NCBI GenBank assembly: GCA_022844165.1
Contig: JALHMH010000011.1
Location: 58,028-122,027, forward strand
Direction of reading: 5' to 3'
From: Lysobacterales bacterium
GTDB lineage: Bacteria > Pseudomonadota > Gammaproteobacteria > Xanthomonadales > SZUA-5
Length of the DNA: 64,000 bases
Every line of letters starts with the position of its first letter. Position 1 is the stretch's first letter. Positions 19,641 to 28,827 of the stretch are shown piece by piece. The position numbers were made by a program, and so were the translations under genes. The notes beneath the pieces were generated by a model. That model worked only from the letters and a program-made list of their open reading frames with translations. It was not told the origin of the DNA and made no database searches.

Positions 19641-21650
19641 TCACTTCGCGCCCGGCGGCGCGTACTTTTCGATCCAATGGTGCACTTCTTCGTACCAGAA
19701 GATCGAGTTTTGCGGCTTCAAGATCCAGTGGTTTTCGTTAGGGTAGTAGATCAGGCGCGTGGGTACATCGCGCTTCTTGAGCGTCTGATACAGCTCAAAG
19801 CCGTGGTTGACGGGAACGCGATAGTCGAGCTGCCCATGGATGACCAGCGTCGGCGTCTTGAAATTGCCAGCGCCCAAGTGCGGCGATGAGCGCTGGAAAA
19901 TCGTCGGGTCTTCCCAAAACTCGGGAAAACGGGCATCGCTAAAGCCAAAGTCGCTGCCAATTTGTGTGTACCAGTTGTACACCGCGGCATGCGCGATCAA
20001 CGCCTTGAACGGGTGTTCGCGACCGAGCAGGATGGAAGCCAGATAGCCGCCATAGCTGCCGCCCCCCGCAACCATCCGGTCTTTGTCGACGAAAGGCTGT
20101 GCCGCCAACCACTCGGCGGCTTTGATGGTGTCTTCGTACGGCAGTATGTCCTGGTTTGGGTTGATCGAATCGGTGAAGGCCTGACCAAAACCGCTGGAGC
20201 CATGAAAGTTATGCCATGCGGTGACATAACCACGCGCCGCAAACACCTGCGCATTCCAGCGGAACGAAAACGCGTTGGTAATGCCGTTGTGCGGGCCGCC
20301 ATGGAGAAGGAGAAAGACTGGATAGCGCCTGGATTTGTCGAAGCCCGGTGGGTAGTTGACCCACATTTGGATCGGCACGCCGTTGGCGCCGGTGTAGGTC
20401 ACCGATTCGTATGTGCCAAATTCGATGGCGTCGAGGGCTTCCTTGTTGCGCGTGCCGAGTATCGTCGATTGACCCGAGCGCATATCCAGACGCACCAAGG
20501 TCGGCGGTTCGATGTAGCTTTCTCGCAGCGCAACCAGCGTTTTGCCGTTCGCAGCCAGCGCCAGCGCACCGATATTGCTGCCATCCGTGATGCGTCGCGG
20601 TTTGCCCTTGAGCGGTAACTCGTAAGCCCGGACAGTGCCGGCATCGTCGATCGCGCCGAGCAAACCCGCGCTGTCGGCTTTCCAGATCAAGTTATCTGCC
20701 GAACGATCCCAGTCGGTGTGCAGAGTCTGGGTGTTCTGCGAGGCCGTATCGTAAATCCGCAGTCGTCGCGTATCCCCATAAAAACCGACAATGGTCTGGC
20801 GGACGTAGGCCAGCTTCTTGCCATCGGGACTCCACAGGGGCACGTTATCGCTGCCGACGTTGTCGGTTGTCAAATTGCTCGCGGACCCGTCGGCGCCGAG
20901 CAGGAACACGTCCAGATTGATCTTGTTGTGATCAGGGTTACTGTCGGCGACAAAGGCCACCGCACCTGTCTTGCGATTCACATCGAACGATGAGGCATCG
21001 GACAAACTGCGCGGCAGTTCCAGTTTGCTCGCCAGCGTCAGTGGTTTAGGCTCGCCACCGCTGAGCGCTATCTCGAACAGGTGCGCCTGGCGATCGTCGA
21101 TGAACTGATCCCAATACATGACGGGCGTATCGTCCCAGACTTTGGCGGTCATCTTCGATTCGGTGCGTTCCTTGATGCGCGCAGCGGAGTCGGTCCACGA
21201 AACGCCGGGCCACACGCGCGTCAGCACCACCATTCGCTGGCTGTCGCCATGCCACTTTGCGACCGACACGCCAGTGGGAATTGACGTCACGCGCCGCGCC
21301 TCACCGCCGCTCAGTGGCATCGCGTACACCTGTGGTGATTTGTCGTCATCGCGCTGGGCGATAAAGGACAACCATTTTCCATCCGGGCTGAACGCCGGTG
21401 CCGACTCATTCGATGCTGCTTGCGTCAGCAGGCGTTCTTCAGAACCATCGGTCGCGAACCACCAAAGGTCGGCGATACTCTTGTCTTCTTTGATGTCGAA
21501 GCGTGTCACCGCTGCGACCGCTGTCTTGCCGTCAGGAGAAATGGCCGGCGGCGCGATACGCTCCAAAGACCACATGGACTTCTCGGTCAGAGCGGTCGCC
21601 CAGGTGGGGCCGCCCGCTGCAAGTAGAATGAATGCCAAACGGGTTCGCAT
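19641..21650 (-). CDS. Secreted S9 family prolyl oligopeptidase-like serine peptidase
   Basis: A 669-residue secreted peptidase: the ATG at 21650 gives a signal peptide ([18 protein letters not shown]). The first two thirds are a beta-propeller with TolB-like repeats (for example [25 protein letters not shown]); the last third is an alpha/beta hydrolase with nucleophile S532 in GGGSYGGY, acid in [11 protein letters not shown] and His in NENHW, the S9 triad. It most resembles dipeptidyl or acylaminoacyl peptidases. An upstream ATG at 21710 would destroy the signal peptide. The upstream gap of 452 bp carries hairpins and a dispersed repeat. Confidence 0.93.
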   Translation of the reverse strand: MRTRLAFILLAAGGPTWATALTEKSMWSLERIAPPAISPDGKTAVAAVTRFDIKEDKSIADLWWFATDGSEERLLTQAASNESAPAFSPDGKWLSFIAQRDDDKSPQVYAMPLSGGEARRVTSIPTGVSVAKWHGDSQRMVVLTRVWPGVSWTDSAARIKERTESKMTAKVWDDTPVMYWDQFIDDRQAHLFEIALSGGEPKPLTLASKLELPRSLSDASSFDVNRKTGAVAFVADSNPDHNKINLDVFLLGADGSASNLTTDNVGSDNVPLWSPDGKKLAYVRQTIVGFYGDTRRLRIYDTASQNTQTLHTDWDRSADNLIWKADSAGLLGAIDDAGTVRAYELPLKGKPRRITDGSNIGALALAANGKTLVALRESYIEPPTLVRLDMRSGQSTILGTRNKEALDAIEFGTYESVTYTGANGVPIQMWVNYPPGFDKSRRYPVFLLLHGGPHNGITNAFSFRWNAQVFAARGYVTAWHNFHGSSGFGQAFTDSINPNQDILPYEDTIKAAEWLAAQPFVDKDRMVAGGGSYGGYLASILLGREHPFKALIAHAAVYNWYTQIGSDFGFSDARFPEFWEDPTIFQRSSPHLGAGNFKTPTLVIHGQLDYRVPVNHGFELYQTLKKRDVPTRLIYYPNENHWILKPQNSIFWYEEVHHWIEKYAPPGAK

Positions 21651-21921
21651 CGCGGTTCCTGATTCACTGGGGACAGCAGCCGAAGATAGCCTACCCGGCG
21701 GTGTGCGCAAGCCGGCTCAGGCTGCCACAGCGCTGGATTGTCGTAGCGAATCGATGGGGCGAGTCGTTCCGGTCGGCCCCGAATCTGGCAAACAAGCGAT
21801 GCTGAGGCGCCGCGCCAGGGTCATGTGCTGGCCCCGGCGTGCCCTCGCCCTAGAGTCCTTGACTGAGCGAGATCTTGTCAATTGAGTCAAATTTTCGTCG
21901 GAGCGGCTTTGGCTGTTGAAG

Positions 21922-21941
21922 CCCCCTTGAGTACAAGGGGG
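21922..21941. terminator. Perfect 8-bp hairpin, possible terminator of the dehydrogenase
   Basis: CCCCCTTG (21922-21929), loop AGTA, CAAGGGGG (21934-21941). No clear T-run follows on either strand, so it may be only a structural hairpin. Confidence 0.5.
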
Positions 21942-21991
21942 GGTGAGGATCGGCGCTGACACGCCGCGAGGCGTGTGCCGAGCCGAACGAC

Positions 21992-22102
21992 CGGCGGCTG
22001 TGCCGCCGGGCCGGAAATGCGCGCAGCGCTCAATGGGGGTTTTGGCAAGCACGGTGTCTGGCGAAGCCAACAATGCTCGGCGGTCTGAGGCGAAGCCTCG
22101 CC
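21992..22102 (+). repeat. Dispersed hairpin repeat, copy A
   Basis: Begins with the hairpin CGGCGGC-TGT-GCCGCCG (21992-22008), continues through GGGCCGGAAATGCG, then ggcaag and the shared core GAAGCCAACAATGCTCGGCG (22063-22082) and ends with the hairpin GAGGC-GAA-GCCTC (22087-22099) and CC. It ends exactly before the TTA that is the dehydrogenase stop on the minus strand. Related copies are at 56728-56830 (opposite strand) and 57012-57073. Confidence 0.8.
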
Positions 22103-23635
22103 TTAGATGTCGAAGCGGATGCCTTGCGCCAGTGGTAAGGCATCCGAATAGTTGATGGTGTTCGTTTGTCTGCGCATATAGATCTTCCAGGAATCGGAGC
22201 CGGATTCGCGTCCGCCGCCTGTCTCCTTCTCGCCGCCGAATGCGCCGCCGATTTCGGCGCCGGACGTGCCGATGTTGACGTTGGCAATGCCGCAATCGGA
22301 GCCGCTTGCAGCCAGAAATTTTTCGGCGCGACGCACATCCGTGGTGAAAATCGCACTCGATAATCCCTGCGGGACGCCGTTTTGAATCGCGACGGCTTCC
22401 TCCAGCGTATCGAATGGCAGGACGTACAGAATCGGTACAAAGGTCTCGGTCTGCACCACATCGCAGTCTGGTGCGACGCCGCTGATGATCGTCGGCAGCA
22501 CAAAGTTGCCTGGGCGGTCGAGCACTTTTCCGCCGGTCAGTACTCTGCCGCCTTGCGCAACGGCGCGCTCGACCACGCGCTCGTATGCCGCTACTGCGGC
22601 GCGATCGATCAGCGGGCCCATGAGCGTGCCGTTGTCGACCGGGTCACCGATGCGACCTTCGATTTGCCGATAAGCGCTTGCCAGCCGCTGCGTCACCTCA
22701 TCGACGATAGAGCGATGCACGATCAGACGGCGGGTTGTGGTGCAACGCTGGCCGGCCGTGCCAACCGAACCAAACACAGTGGCCGGAATGGCCAGTTTCA
22801 GATCGGCGGTTTCGTCGATGATGAGTGCATTATTTCCGCCCAGTTCCAGAAGCGAGCGGCCCATACGTCGCGCCACGCGTTCGCCGACCAAACGACCGAT
22901 TTGCGTCGAGCCGGTAAAGCTGATCAGCGGGATGCGGTGATCGTCGACGAAGGCTTGCGCGAGTTCCGTGCCGGAATCGTTGAACAGGAAAAAGATGTCG
23001 GGAAAACCGCCCGCGCGCAGAGCCTCGTTGCAAACGCGCATCGAGGCAATTGCCGTCAACGGCGTTTTCGGCGAAGGTTTCCAGATCGTGATATCGCCGC
23101 ACACGGCGGCGAGAAACGCATTCCAACTCCACACCGCAACCGGGAAGTTGAATGCGCTGATGACGCCGACGATCCCAAGCGGGTGCCATTGCTCGAACAT
23201 CCGATGTCCGGGTCGTTCTGAGTGCATGCTGTTGCCGTACAGCTGACGCGACAGACCGACAGCAAAGTCGGCGATATCGATCATCTCCTGGACTTCGCCC
23301 AGTCCTTCGGCCTTGATCTTGCCCATCTCCAGTGACACCAACGTACCGAGCGCCTCCTTGTGCTTGCGCAGCGCCTCGCCGCACAGGCGGATCGCCTCGC
23401 CGCGTCGCGGCGCCGGTGTGGTGCGCCAGGATTCGAAGGCGGCGGTCGCACGGCGCATGATGGTGGCGTAGTCCTGCGCGCTCGAGGCATAAGTGCGGGC
23501 GATGGTGTCGCCGGTAGCTGGGTTGATGCTGCTCATTACGCCGGCATCGCGCGTCGCCGACCACTCACCGTCGCCAAGATAGGTGCCTGAATTGTCTGCG
23601 CTCAAACCGAGCGCTGCGAGGATCGCTTGCGACAT
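22103..23635 (-). CDS. amaB: ALDH7-type aldehyde dehydrogenase (alpha-aminoadipate semialdehyde dehydrogenase-like)
   Basis: A 510-residue NAD-dependent dehydrogenase. The catalytic Cys C298 lies in GQRCTTTRR and the conserved Glu region in LLELGGNNALI. The C-terminus has the antiquitin-family signature (GTSGAEIGGAFGGEKETGGG and KIYMRRQTNTINYS), which points to the ALDH7/AmaB group that oxidises aminoadipate semialdehyde in lysine breakdown. The ATG at 23635 has GGAGAAA eight or so bases upstream; the longer frame from 23671 is less likely. A tRNA-Arg gene on the same strand is 42 bp upstream. The substrate is inferred from family, not shown by neighbours. Confidence 0.9.
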   Translation of the reverse strand: MSQAILAALGLSADNSGTYLGDGEWSATRDAGVMSSINPATGDTIARTYASSAQDYATIMRRATAAFESWRTTPAPRRGEAIRLCGEALRKHKEALGTLVSLEMGKIKAEGLGEVQEMIDIADFAVGLSRQLYGNSMHSERPGHRMFEQWHPLGIVGVISAFNFPVAVWSWNAFLAAVCGDITIWKPSPKTPLTAIASMRVCNEALRAGGFPDIFFLFNDSGTELAQAFVDDHRIPLISFTGSTQIGRLVGERVARRMGRSLLELGGNNALIIDETADLKLAIPATVFGSVGTAGQRCTTTRRLIVHRSIVDEVTQRLASAYRQIEGRIGDPVDNGTLMGPLIDRAAVAAYERVVERAVAQGGRVLTGGKVLDRPGNFVLPTIISGVAPDCDVVQTETFVPILYVLPFDTLEEAVAIQNGVPQGLSSAIFTTDVRRAEKFLAASGSDCGIANVNIGTSGAEIGGAFGGEKETGGGRESGSDSWKIYMRRQTNTINYSDALPLAQGIRFDI

Positions 23636-23676
23636 GTATTTCTCCGACAGAAGGAGCCGCGAACACGGCATAGAGT

Positions 23677-23753
23677 TGGTGCCCCCGACACGAATCGAAC
23701 GTGCGACCTTCCCCTTAGGAGGGGGACGCTCTATCCAACTGAGCTACGAGGGC
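23677..23753 (-). tRNA. tRNA-Arg (anticodon CCT)
   Basis: A 77-nt cloverleaf on the minus strand: acceptor GCCCTCG/CGGGGGC (one T-G wobble), D arm GCTC...GAGC, anticodon stem TCCCC/GGGGA with loop CTCCTAA (anticodon CCT, reads AGG), T arm GCACG-TTCGATT-CGTGT, discriminator A and an encoded CCA (23677-23679). It precedes the dehydrogenase gene on the same strand. Confidence 0.95.
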
Positions 23754-23925
23754 GATGAAGGGCCGGGAGTATACCGGCCGCAGCGAGTTCGAGGAGTGCA
23801 GTGCCAAGCCGGCTGCAATCTGAACAGTCAGCGCAGATCCGGCGGCATTCAGCCCGGCCTTAGCAAATCGAGCGTACGTTATCAGCACGTGCCAAAAAGG
23901 CCGGATCTTCGTTGGGAGAGAATCG

Positions 23926-24474
23926 ATGGCGAAGTGGATTGTTGGTGTATTGGCGCTGGTTTTGGCCGGTCTCAGTCTGCCGGCCCAGGCAGGGCGATGG
24001 TCGATCGGCTATAGCGATTACGGTTGGAACGGCGGGTATTCGATCAGCGTCGGCGGGCATGGCAGGGGTTATGGCTCGGGTTGGTACGCGCCATACTGGT
24101 ACGCGCCGGCCTACAGTCACTGGGATCGATACGGTTATGGCTACCCGCGAGTTGTGTATCGCACGAGTGGTCGCGGTTACTACGGTTATCGGGCGCCGTA
24201 TCGTTATGACCGCTACTCCTACGCGCCGCGCTACCGCGATTGGCGCCATGATCGATATGATCGATATTGGGATCGTCGGCGCGACCGTCACGATCGTTAT
24301 TGGAACGATCGTCGTGATCGCTACAGTCGGCAAAACGTCCGAAACGATCGTTACTATCGAGACCATCGTTACGATCGAAACGAGCGTGCCTACGATCGTT
24401 CGCGGCGCGACGCCTACTACAACGCGCAGGACGACGCCTGGCGCGGCGCACGGAATCGAGACTACGGTTATTGA
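23926..24474 (+). CDS. Secreted Tyr/Arg/Asp-rich low-complexity protein
   Basis: A 182-residue protein with a clear signal peptide (MAKWIVGVLALVLAGLSLPAQA, cut near residue 22) and GGGAGAG just before the ATG. The mature protein first is Gly/Tyr-rich (about 23-75), then almost only D, R, Y, H, W and N (about 90-175), with repeated DRY/DRYW units. In the DNA this makes a high density of GATCG hexanucleotide-like blocks. The composition suggests a disordered, sticky, charged envelope or matrix protein; related Tyr/Arg-rich secreted proteins occur in other proteobacteria, but I do not know a function. No cysteines were seen. Confidence 0.75.
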   Translation: MAKWIVGVLALVLAGLSLPAQAGRWSIGYSDYGWNGGYSISVGGHGRGYGSGWYAPYWYAPAYSHWDRYGYGYPRVVYRTSGRGYYGYRAPYRYDRYSYAPRYRDWRHDRYDRYWDRRRDRHDRYWNDRRDRYSRQNVRNDRYYRDHRYDRNERAYDRSRRDAYYNAQDDAWRGARNRDYGY

Positions 24475-24638
24475 GCTGGGCAAGCGTGTGCTGTCGAGCG
24501 AGGTCGCAATGCTGGTCGGCCTCCAGGCGGAGCCTGGCTGGCTCGTTGACTTGAAGATGAAAAAATGCCGCTTCGATGATTTCAGATGAGGCGGCAAGTT
24601 GTTTTCGGGTTGGCGCCAGCGCCCGGCAAGCGGCGGCG

Positions 24639-26108
24639 TTATACGTCATTGCGGGCCCGCTTAGGTGCGACTTTATCTCCACGACGGGGCGCTCGGCGTT
24701 TCGCGGGTGGCTTGCCGAAGTACTCAAGTTCCAGTTCTTCGAGGGCGAGTTGCATGTACGGTGAAAGACGCTGCAAATGCGGCAGCGTACTTCGGCAGCC
24801 GGTGATGCCGAAAGCCAGTTTGCCGTCATAGCTTTGGCACGTGATATTGATCGCCTGGCCGTGCGTGACGAGCGACACGGGATACGCGGCCTCGAGCCGC
24901 GCGCCCCGGAAATACAGGGGCTTCTCGGGGCCCGGCACATTGGAAATCGTAATGTTGAACATGGGGCGCGTACGGCCGCCGATGCCTGCCATCAATGACA
25001 ACATCGTCGGTGCCATCAACAACATGGTGTATTGCATCATTGCTTTTTTCGGCAAACTCGACACATGTTGCTTCGCGCGCCGCGTGGATGCTGTTATCGA
25101 TTGAATCCGCTCGCGTGGCGCATCGATATCGGTGCCGAGCGTAGAAATAATGAAGGTGATGGCATTGCCGGTTCCTTCGTCGTCTTTGGGGCGCACCGAC
25201 ACGGGGATGCCGGCCGTGAGCGACTGCTCCGGCAATTCGCCAAGTTCGACCAAAAAACGTCGCAGAGCGCCGCCGCAGAGTGCCAGGACCACATCGTTGA
25301 GCGTGGCATTTGCCGCCTCCGCCAATTTGCGCAGGCGCGGCAATTCGAACCGTTGTGTGGCGAATCGGCGCTCCTGGTTGATGCGGCCGTTCAGCAACGA
25401 CATCGGGGACTCGAAAGGAATCGCGAGCGTGTCTTCTTTGTTGCGAAAGGCGCCGACCATCGAGCCGAACGCGCGGGCGATATCTGGCAGTGAGCCGACT
25501 TGATCGCGAACCGTCTCGGTGAAGTGTGCAATCACTTCGGCGGGCGTTGGCGGTGGTGCTTTGGGCCGTTTTGCCGGTCTTCCGCCGGAGCTGCCCAGCG
25601 CCCAAAATGGCGGCAGTTTTCGCGACGATCGAGTGTCGCTCGACATCGCTTTCTCCAGTAGTTTGATGCCGCTGACGCCATCAATGAGCGAGTGATGCAT
25701 TTTAACGTACATCGCGAACTGCCCGTCTGCCAGGCCTTCGATGACTTCGCACTCCCAAGGTGGTCTGGACAGATCCAGCGGCTGGCTGTGGAATCGGGCG
25801 ATCAGTTGGCCCAACTCGCGCTCGCCGCCCGGTCGCGGCAGCGCCGAATGGCGCACGTGATGTTCCAGATCGATGTCGTCTTCGACCTCCCAAACTGGCA
25901 TCAGGCCCTTGAAACTCGGCATGCGCACTCGAAGATTCCAGGGCGACGCGAACTTTTTGGTACTGCGGAAGTCCTGCATCAGTTTGGCGAAAAAGTCTGC
26001 CGGTGCGTCCGTCGGCAGCGAGAAACGCATCAGCCCGCCGACATGCATCGGCGTGTCTCGCGACTCGACCATCAACCAAGATGCGTCCAATGGGTTCAAG
26101 GTCTTCAT
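24639..26108 (-). CDS. Wax ester synthase / diacylglycerol acyltransferase
   Basis: A 489-residue bifunctional WS/DGAT-family acyltransferase that makes wax esters or triacylglycerol from acyl-CoA. The catalytic HHxxxDG motif is HHSLIDG at residues 138-144, and other family blocks are present: MHVGGLMRFSLP near the N-terminus, NPLDASWL at the start and NITISNVPGPEKPLYFRGA, the conserved C-terminal ND/NVPGP region. Length is near the usual 450-500. An FHA gene lies 63 bp upstream on the same strand and may be co-transcribed. This suggests storage-lipid synthesis in this organism. Confidence 0.95.
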   Translation of the reverse strand: MKTLNPLDASWLMVESRDTPMHVGGLMRFSLPTDAPADFFAKLMQDFRSTKKFASPWNLRVRMPSFKGLMPVWEVEDDIDLEHHVRHSALPRPGGERELGQLIARFHSQPLDLSRPPWECEVIEGLADGQFAMYVKMHHSLIDGVSGIKLLEKAMSSDTRSSRKLPPFWALGSSGGRPAKRPKAPPPTPAEVIAHFTETVRDQVGSLPDIARAFGSMVGAFRNKEDTLAIPFESPMSLLNGRINQERRFATQRFELPRLRKLAEAANATLNDVVLALCGGALRRFLVELGELPEQSLTAGIPVSVRPKDDEGTGNAITFIISTLGTDIDAPRERIQSITASTRRAKQHVSSLPKKAMMQYTMLLMAPTMLSLMAGIGGRTRPMFNITISNVPGPEKPLYFRGARLEAAYPVSLVTHGQAINITCQSYDGKLAFGITGCRSTLPHLQRLSPYMQLALEELELEYFGKPPAKRRAPRRGDKVAPKRARNDV

Positions 26109-26171
26109 TACTCGCCTCCCGGCGCCAGAGCAACTGCTTTTATGAAGGGCGTAACATCAGCGGTGGCCCGG

Positions 26172-26561
26172 TCAAGGTCGAACGCCGCGAATCGATTGCG
26201 TCACCTCGTTATCGACATTCGTCGCAGACTTTTCGATCCGCACGCGGAACTCCACGCCTTGAGCGCCCAGGCGGACGATATCGCCATCACGCAGCGCCAC
26301 CGTTCCCAGGACACGTTCTCCATTCAAATACGTGCCATTGCTGCTGAGCAGATCGGATAACGTGTAACGCCGCAAATGGTCTTCATCGACCCATTCAATG
26401 ACCGCGTGATTGCGCGACACCATTGTGTCGGCGTCGGTATCGAGACGTACGTCGCATTTTGCGTCCCGCCCCAGATAAAGGCTGGCGAAACGCGCGGCAG
26501 GATAGACCTCGACCGTTCCGGTCCGGTTGCCGTTCAAATACTCGAGGATGATGCGATCCAC
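26172..26561 (-). CDS. FHA domain protein
   Basis: A 129-residue cytoplasmic protein that is little more than one FHA domain (about 35-110). The phosphothreonine-binding signatures are visible: SRNHAVIEW (the usual RxxxH/SxxH element) and LLSSNGTYLNGERV (the SSNGT-N loop). It probably recognises a phosphorylated partner, such as a Ser/Thr-kinase target; the kinase at 399 is 23 kb away and no partner is adjacent. It reads into the WS/DGAT gene and is divergent from the ECF sigma gene, with about 100 bp between starts. Confidence 0.9.
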   Translation of the reverse strand: MDRIILEYLNGNRTGTVEVYPAARFASLYLGRDAKCDVRLDTDADTMVSRNHAVIEWVDEDHLRRYTLSDLLSSNGTYLNGERVLGTVALRDGDIVRLGAQGVEFRVRIEKSATNVDNEVTQSIRGVRP

Positions 26562-26664
26562 AGAACCCCATTGCCCGCTGTGCTGCGTTAGGTGAAGTAT
26601 GAACTACGCCGCAGCCATCCAGCCATGCTTTTGGGAGCCGACCGCAACGCGCTATCGTGAGCGG

Positions 26665-27213
26665 ATGACGCCGACCGATGCCAACACCGCGCCCAGCGAC
26701 GAACAATTGATGCTCGCCTACGCATCCGGTGATGTACGCGCGTTTGACGCGCTGTATGCGCGCTTTGCGACGCGCCTGTTGCGTTATCTGACGCGTTTGG
26801 TGAAACGGCCGTCGGTTGCCGAGGAGTTATTCCAGGACACCTGGCAACGCGCGATCGACGCGCGCTCGCGATACCGGCCCACGGCACGATTCGCGGCCTG
26901 GCTGTTCCGGATCGCGCACCATTTGGCGATCGACCATATTCGCCGCGAACAGCCGCAGTCCGACGATAGTGTGCTGGCGCACTTCCCCGACGGCGGTGCG
27001 GCGCCGTTGCAAGCGATCGAAGACGAAGCGCAGCTGACACGGCTGATCGATGCGCTTGAGTCCTTGCCGGCCGAACAGCGTGCCGTGGTGCTGCTGCGCG
27101 CCGAAGGCGAGCTCACGCTGGAGGAGATTGCGGAGACGATGAATACCGGCCGTGAGACCATCAAGTCGCGCTTGCGCTATGCGCTGGCCAAATTAAAGGA
27201 GGCGCTCAAGTGA
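26665..27213 (+). CDS. ECF-family RNA polymerase sigma factor
   Basis: A 182-residue ECF sigma factor. Region 2 (about 16-85) contains AFDALYARFATRLLRYLTRL and the downstream ELFQDTWQRAI; region 4 (about 125-180) has the helix-turn-helix LPAEQRAVVLLR and LTLEEIAETMNTGRETIKSR. The ATG at 26665 gives the normal length; a longer frame from 26599 is possible but unconserved in appearance. The stop overlaps the GTG start of the next gene (GTGA), the common sigma/anti-sigma arrangement. Its target genes are unknown; the divergent FHA-WS/DGAT pair is one candidate. Confidence 0.93.
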   Translation: MTPTDANTAPSDEQLMLAYASGDVRAFDALYARFATRLLRYLTRLVKRPSVAEELFQDTWQRAIDARSRYRPTARFAAWLFRIAHHLAIDHIRREQPQSDDSVLAHFPDGGAAPLQAIEDEAQLTRLIDALESLPAEQRAVVLLRAEGELTLEEIAETMNTGRETIKSRLRYALAKLKEALK

Positions 27214-28274
27214 ACGAGCGCGATGAGAACGTTTTGCTTGACGCAGTCAGGCGAGCCCCGGGGCCTATGCCCGGCGCAGCCATGACGGCTGCCATTCGTG
27301 CCCGGGCAGGAGCGGTCGCCAGGCGCCGTTCGCCGCCTGTCTGGTTGAACATCGCGGCGGGCGTGGTTGTATTGGTAGGCGCTGCAAGTTGGCTGCGCGT
27401 GGCCGATCGTGTGCCGGAGCCCCTTGCCCCAAGGGCATCAACGCCCGTGACAGCAACCGACGGAGCACTGCCTGATGCTCAAGCGACTGCACCGGAGATG
27501 GATGATGTGCCGGCGTTCGAAGCGAGTCGTTCGGCTGCGGCATCGGAACCGCCGATCGAACAACCCCTCGCCGATGCTGGTCCTGGGCAAATCAACAAAG
27601 CTGAGGCCCGGTCTGAGTCGCAGCGACCGGTCGTTGCAGTCGACGACCTGGCGTCCGCCAGGCGAGCGCCGGCGGGCGATGCAGATTCGTTGGTCGCTCA
27701 GGGATTGAGGTCAGACGCGCCGCGCGAAGCGGCTGCTGGGGCGAAGCTCGAAGCCGTTCCGCCAAGCGTTTCGTCAGCGATTCAGACGCCGGCATTGGAA
27801 ACAGCTCAGGCGCCGATGTCTGTAGACGCGCCGCCGCTGACAGAGTCCCCTGTGCCCGCAGCGCCCCCAGCACCGCCAGCGCCGCCGGTATCTTTCGCGC
27901 CGCGGGAGCCCGTTGGGCGGATGAGTGCTGCGCCGGCAGCGCCAGCCAGCGTATCGCCTTTGCCCAGCATTGCGGCCGAACCCGTTGCCGATTCGATCGC
28001 GCCAGCCGCCGCAGTCGCTTCCTCTGTGCCAGCAGGTTCGTCGACCATTGGGCTCGGGTTGGATGAGGCTCAGTCCGTGGTTGCTTTGGAGCGCATGCGG
28101 GAAGCCGCGCGCGACCGCACCAAGGCGGCTCACGATCCGCGTTTCGACGCGCTGCGCGAAGCGTTGGCGGCAGAGCAGTCGGCACGCGTCGACGCCCTGA
28201 TTGCCGAACTTAAGCGAGACGTGCTGCGCGAGTCATGGCCAGCGGACCTGGCGGACCGCTACTGGCCAGAATGA
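27210..28274 (+). CDS. Membrane partner of the ECF sigma factor (anti-sigma-like, Ala/Pro-rich)
   Basis: A 354-residue protein with GTG start overlapping the ECF sigma stop. It has a short basic N-terminal segment (1-43), one membrane span (about 44-64, WLNIAAGVVVLVGAAS), and a long Ala/Pro/Ser-rich, presumably disordered, periplasmic region (about 65-285), then a helical, charged end (about 290-354, with a WPADLADRYWP finish). The topology and coupling fit an anti-sigma factor. There is no zinc-binding HxxxCxxC motif in the N-terminal part, so it is not a ZAS-type. The 3' end overlaps the convergent rhodanese gene by 16 bp. Confidence 0.6.
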   Translation: MNERDENVLLDAVRRAPGPMPGAAMTAAIRARAGAVARRRSPPVWLNIAAGVVVLVGAASWLRVADRVPEPLAPRASTPVTATDGALPDAQATAPEMDDVPAFEASRSAAASEPPIEQPLADAGPGQINKAEARSESQRPVVAVDDLASARRAPAGDADSLVAQGLRSDAPREAAAGAKLEAVPPSVSSAIQTPALETAQAPMSVDAPPLTESPVPAAPPAPPAPPVSFAPREPVGRMSAAPAAPASVSPLPSIAAEPVADSIAPAAAVASSVPAGSSTIGLGLDEAQSVVALERMREAARDRTKAAHDPRFDALREALAAEQSARVDALIAELKRDVLRESWPADLADRYWPE

Positions 28275-28768
28275 GGCACCTCGGTGCCAACAAGATCGAG
28301 TTTTGTCTCGAACACGGATGCTGATCCCGCGAGCTCATAGACGTTACGGTAACCGTAACTGTGCAGCGCCGTAAACGTCGACAAGTTCAGCGATGCCGCA
28401 GGCGCCTTCGTTGCGAAAGCGCGAGGGCTATGGAGAAAGTTGTTGTTGCAGTAGATCAACACGCGCGTATCGGGCGATGGGATTGCGGTTGCCAGGCTCT
28501 GCGCGGTGAACTCGGTGAATGGCAGGTTGATTGCGCCAGCAACGTGCGTTTGCGCGAAGGCTTCACGGCTGCGGGCATCGAGCAGAATCGTCGATGCTTC
28601 TGAAGCCATTTCGCGGAACCGTTGCTCATCGACGCGTCGCTGCACACGGGCCGCCATCGCCAGTGCTACGTCGGCCTGGAACTGGCGGTCGTCGATCAGC
28701 GCATTGGCTGGCGGCGCAGCGGTGACGGAGCCCGATAATGCCAATAGCGCAACTGCCAGACGGACCAT
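28259..28768 (-). CDS. Secreted rhodanese-domain protein
   Basis: A 169-residue predicted periplasmic protein: the ATG at 28768, preceded by AGGAG, gives a signal peptide (MVRLAVALLALSGSVTA). A single rhodanese domain follows (about 50-155), with the candidate catalytic Cys at 107 in LIYCNNNF. The six-residue active loop CNNNFL resembles the small-loop sulfurtransferases but is unusually Asn-rich. It may handle thiosulfate-like sulfur, or only bind it. The 3' end overlaps the convergent ECF partner gene; xseA is upstream on the same strand, 59 bp away. Confidence 0.85.
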   Translation of the reverse strand: MVRLAVALLALSGSVTAAPPANALIDDRQFQADVALAMAARVQRRVDEQRFREMASEASTILLDARSREAFAQTHVAGAINLPFTEFTAQSLATAIPSPDTRVLIYCNNNFLHSPRAFATKAPAASLNLSTFTALHSYGYRNVYELAGSASVFETKLDLVGTEVPHSGQ

Positions 28769-28827
28769 TGCTTTGCTCCTGAGCTGAACTGGACCGTAGG
28801 AGTACTGTCCGAGTGCTGGAGTTCCCG

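Larger units (their letters stand above)
21651..22102. other. Hairpin-rich intergenic region between the S9 peptidase and the dehydrogenase
   Basis: No supported gene lies here. It holds at least three perfect hairpins (21922-21941, 21959-21976, 21992-22008) and ends with copy A of a dispersed repeat that touches the stop codon of the dehydrogenase gene. On the minus strand this is downstream of the dehydrogenase, so the hairpins are likely transcription-end or REP-type elements. Confidence 0.65.

Noticed and set aside
23860..24597. 245-codon antisense frame rich in Val/Ile/Thr over the Tyr/Arg-rich gene
   Set aside because: The opposite strand has a signal peptide and ribosome site; the antisense text is the mirror of DRY-type repeats (GATCG blocks).
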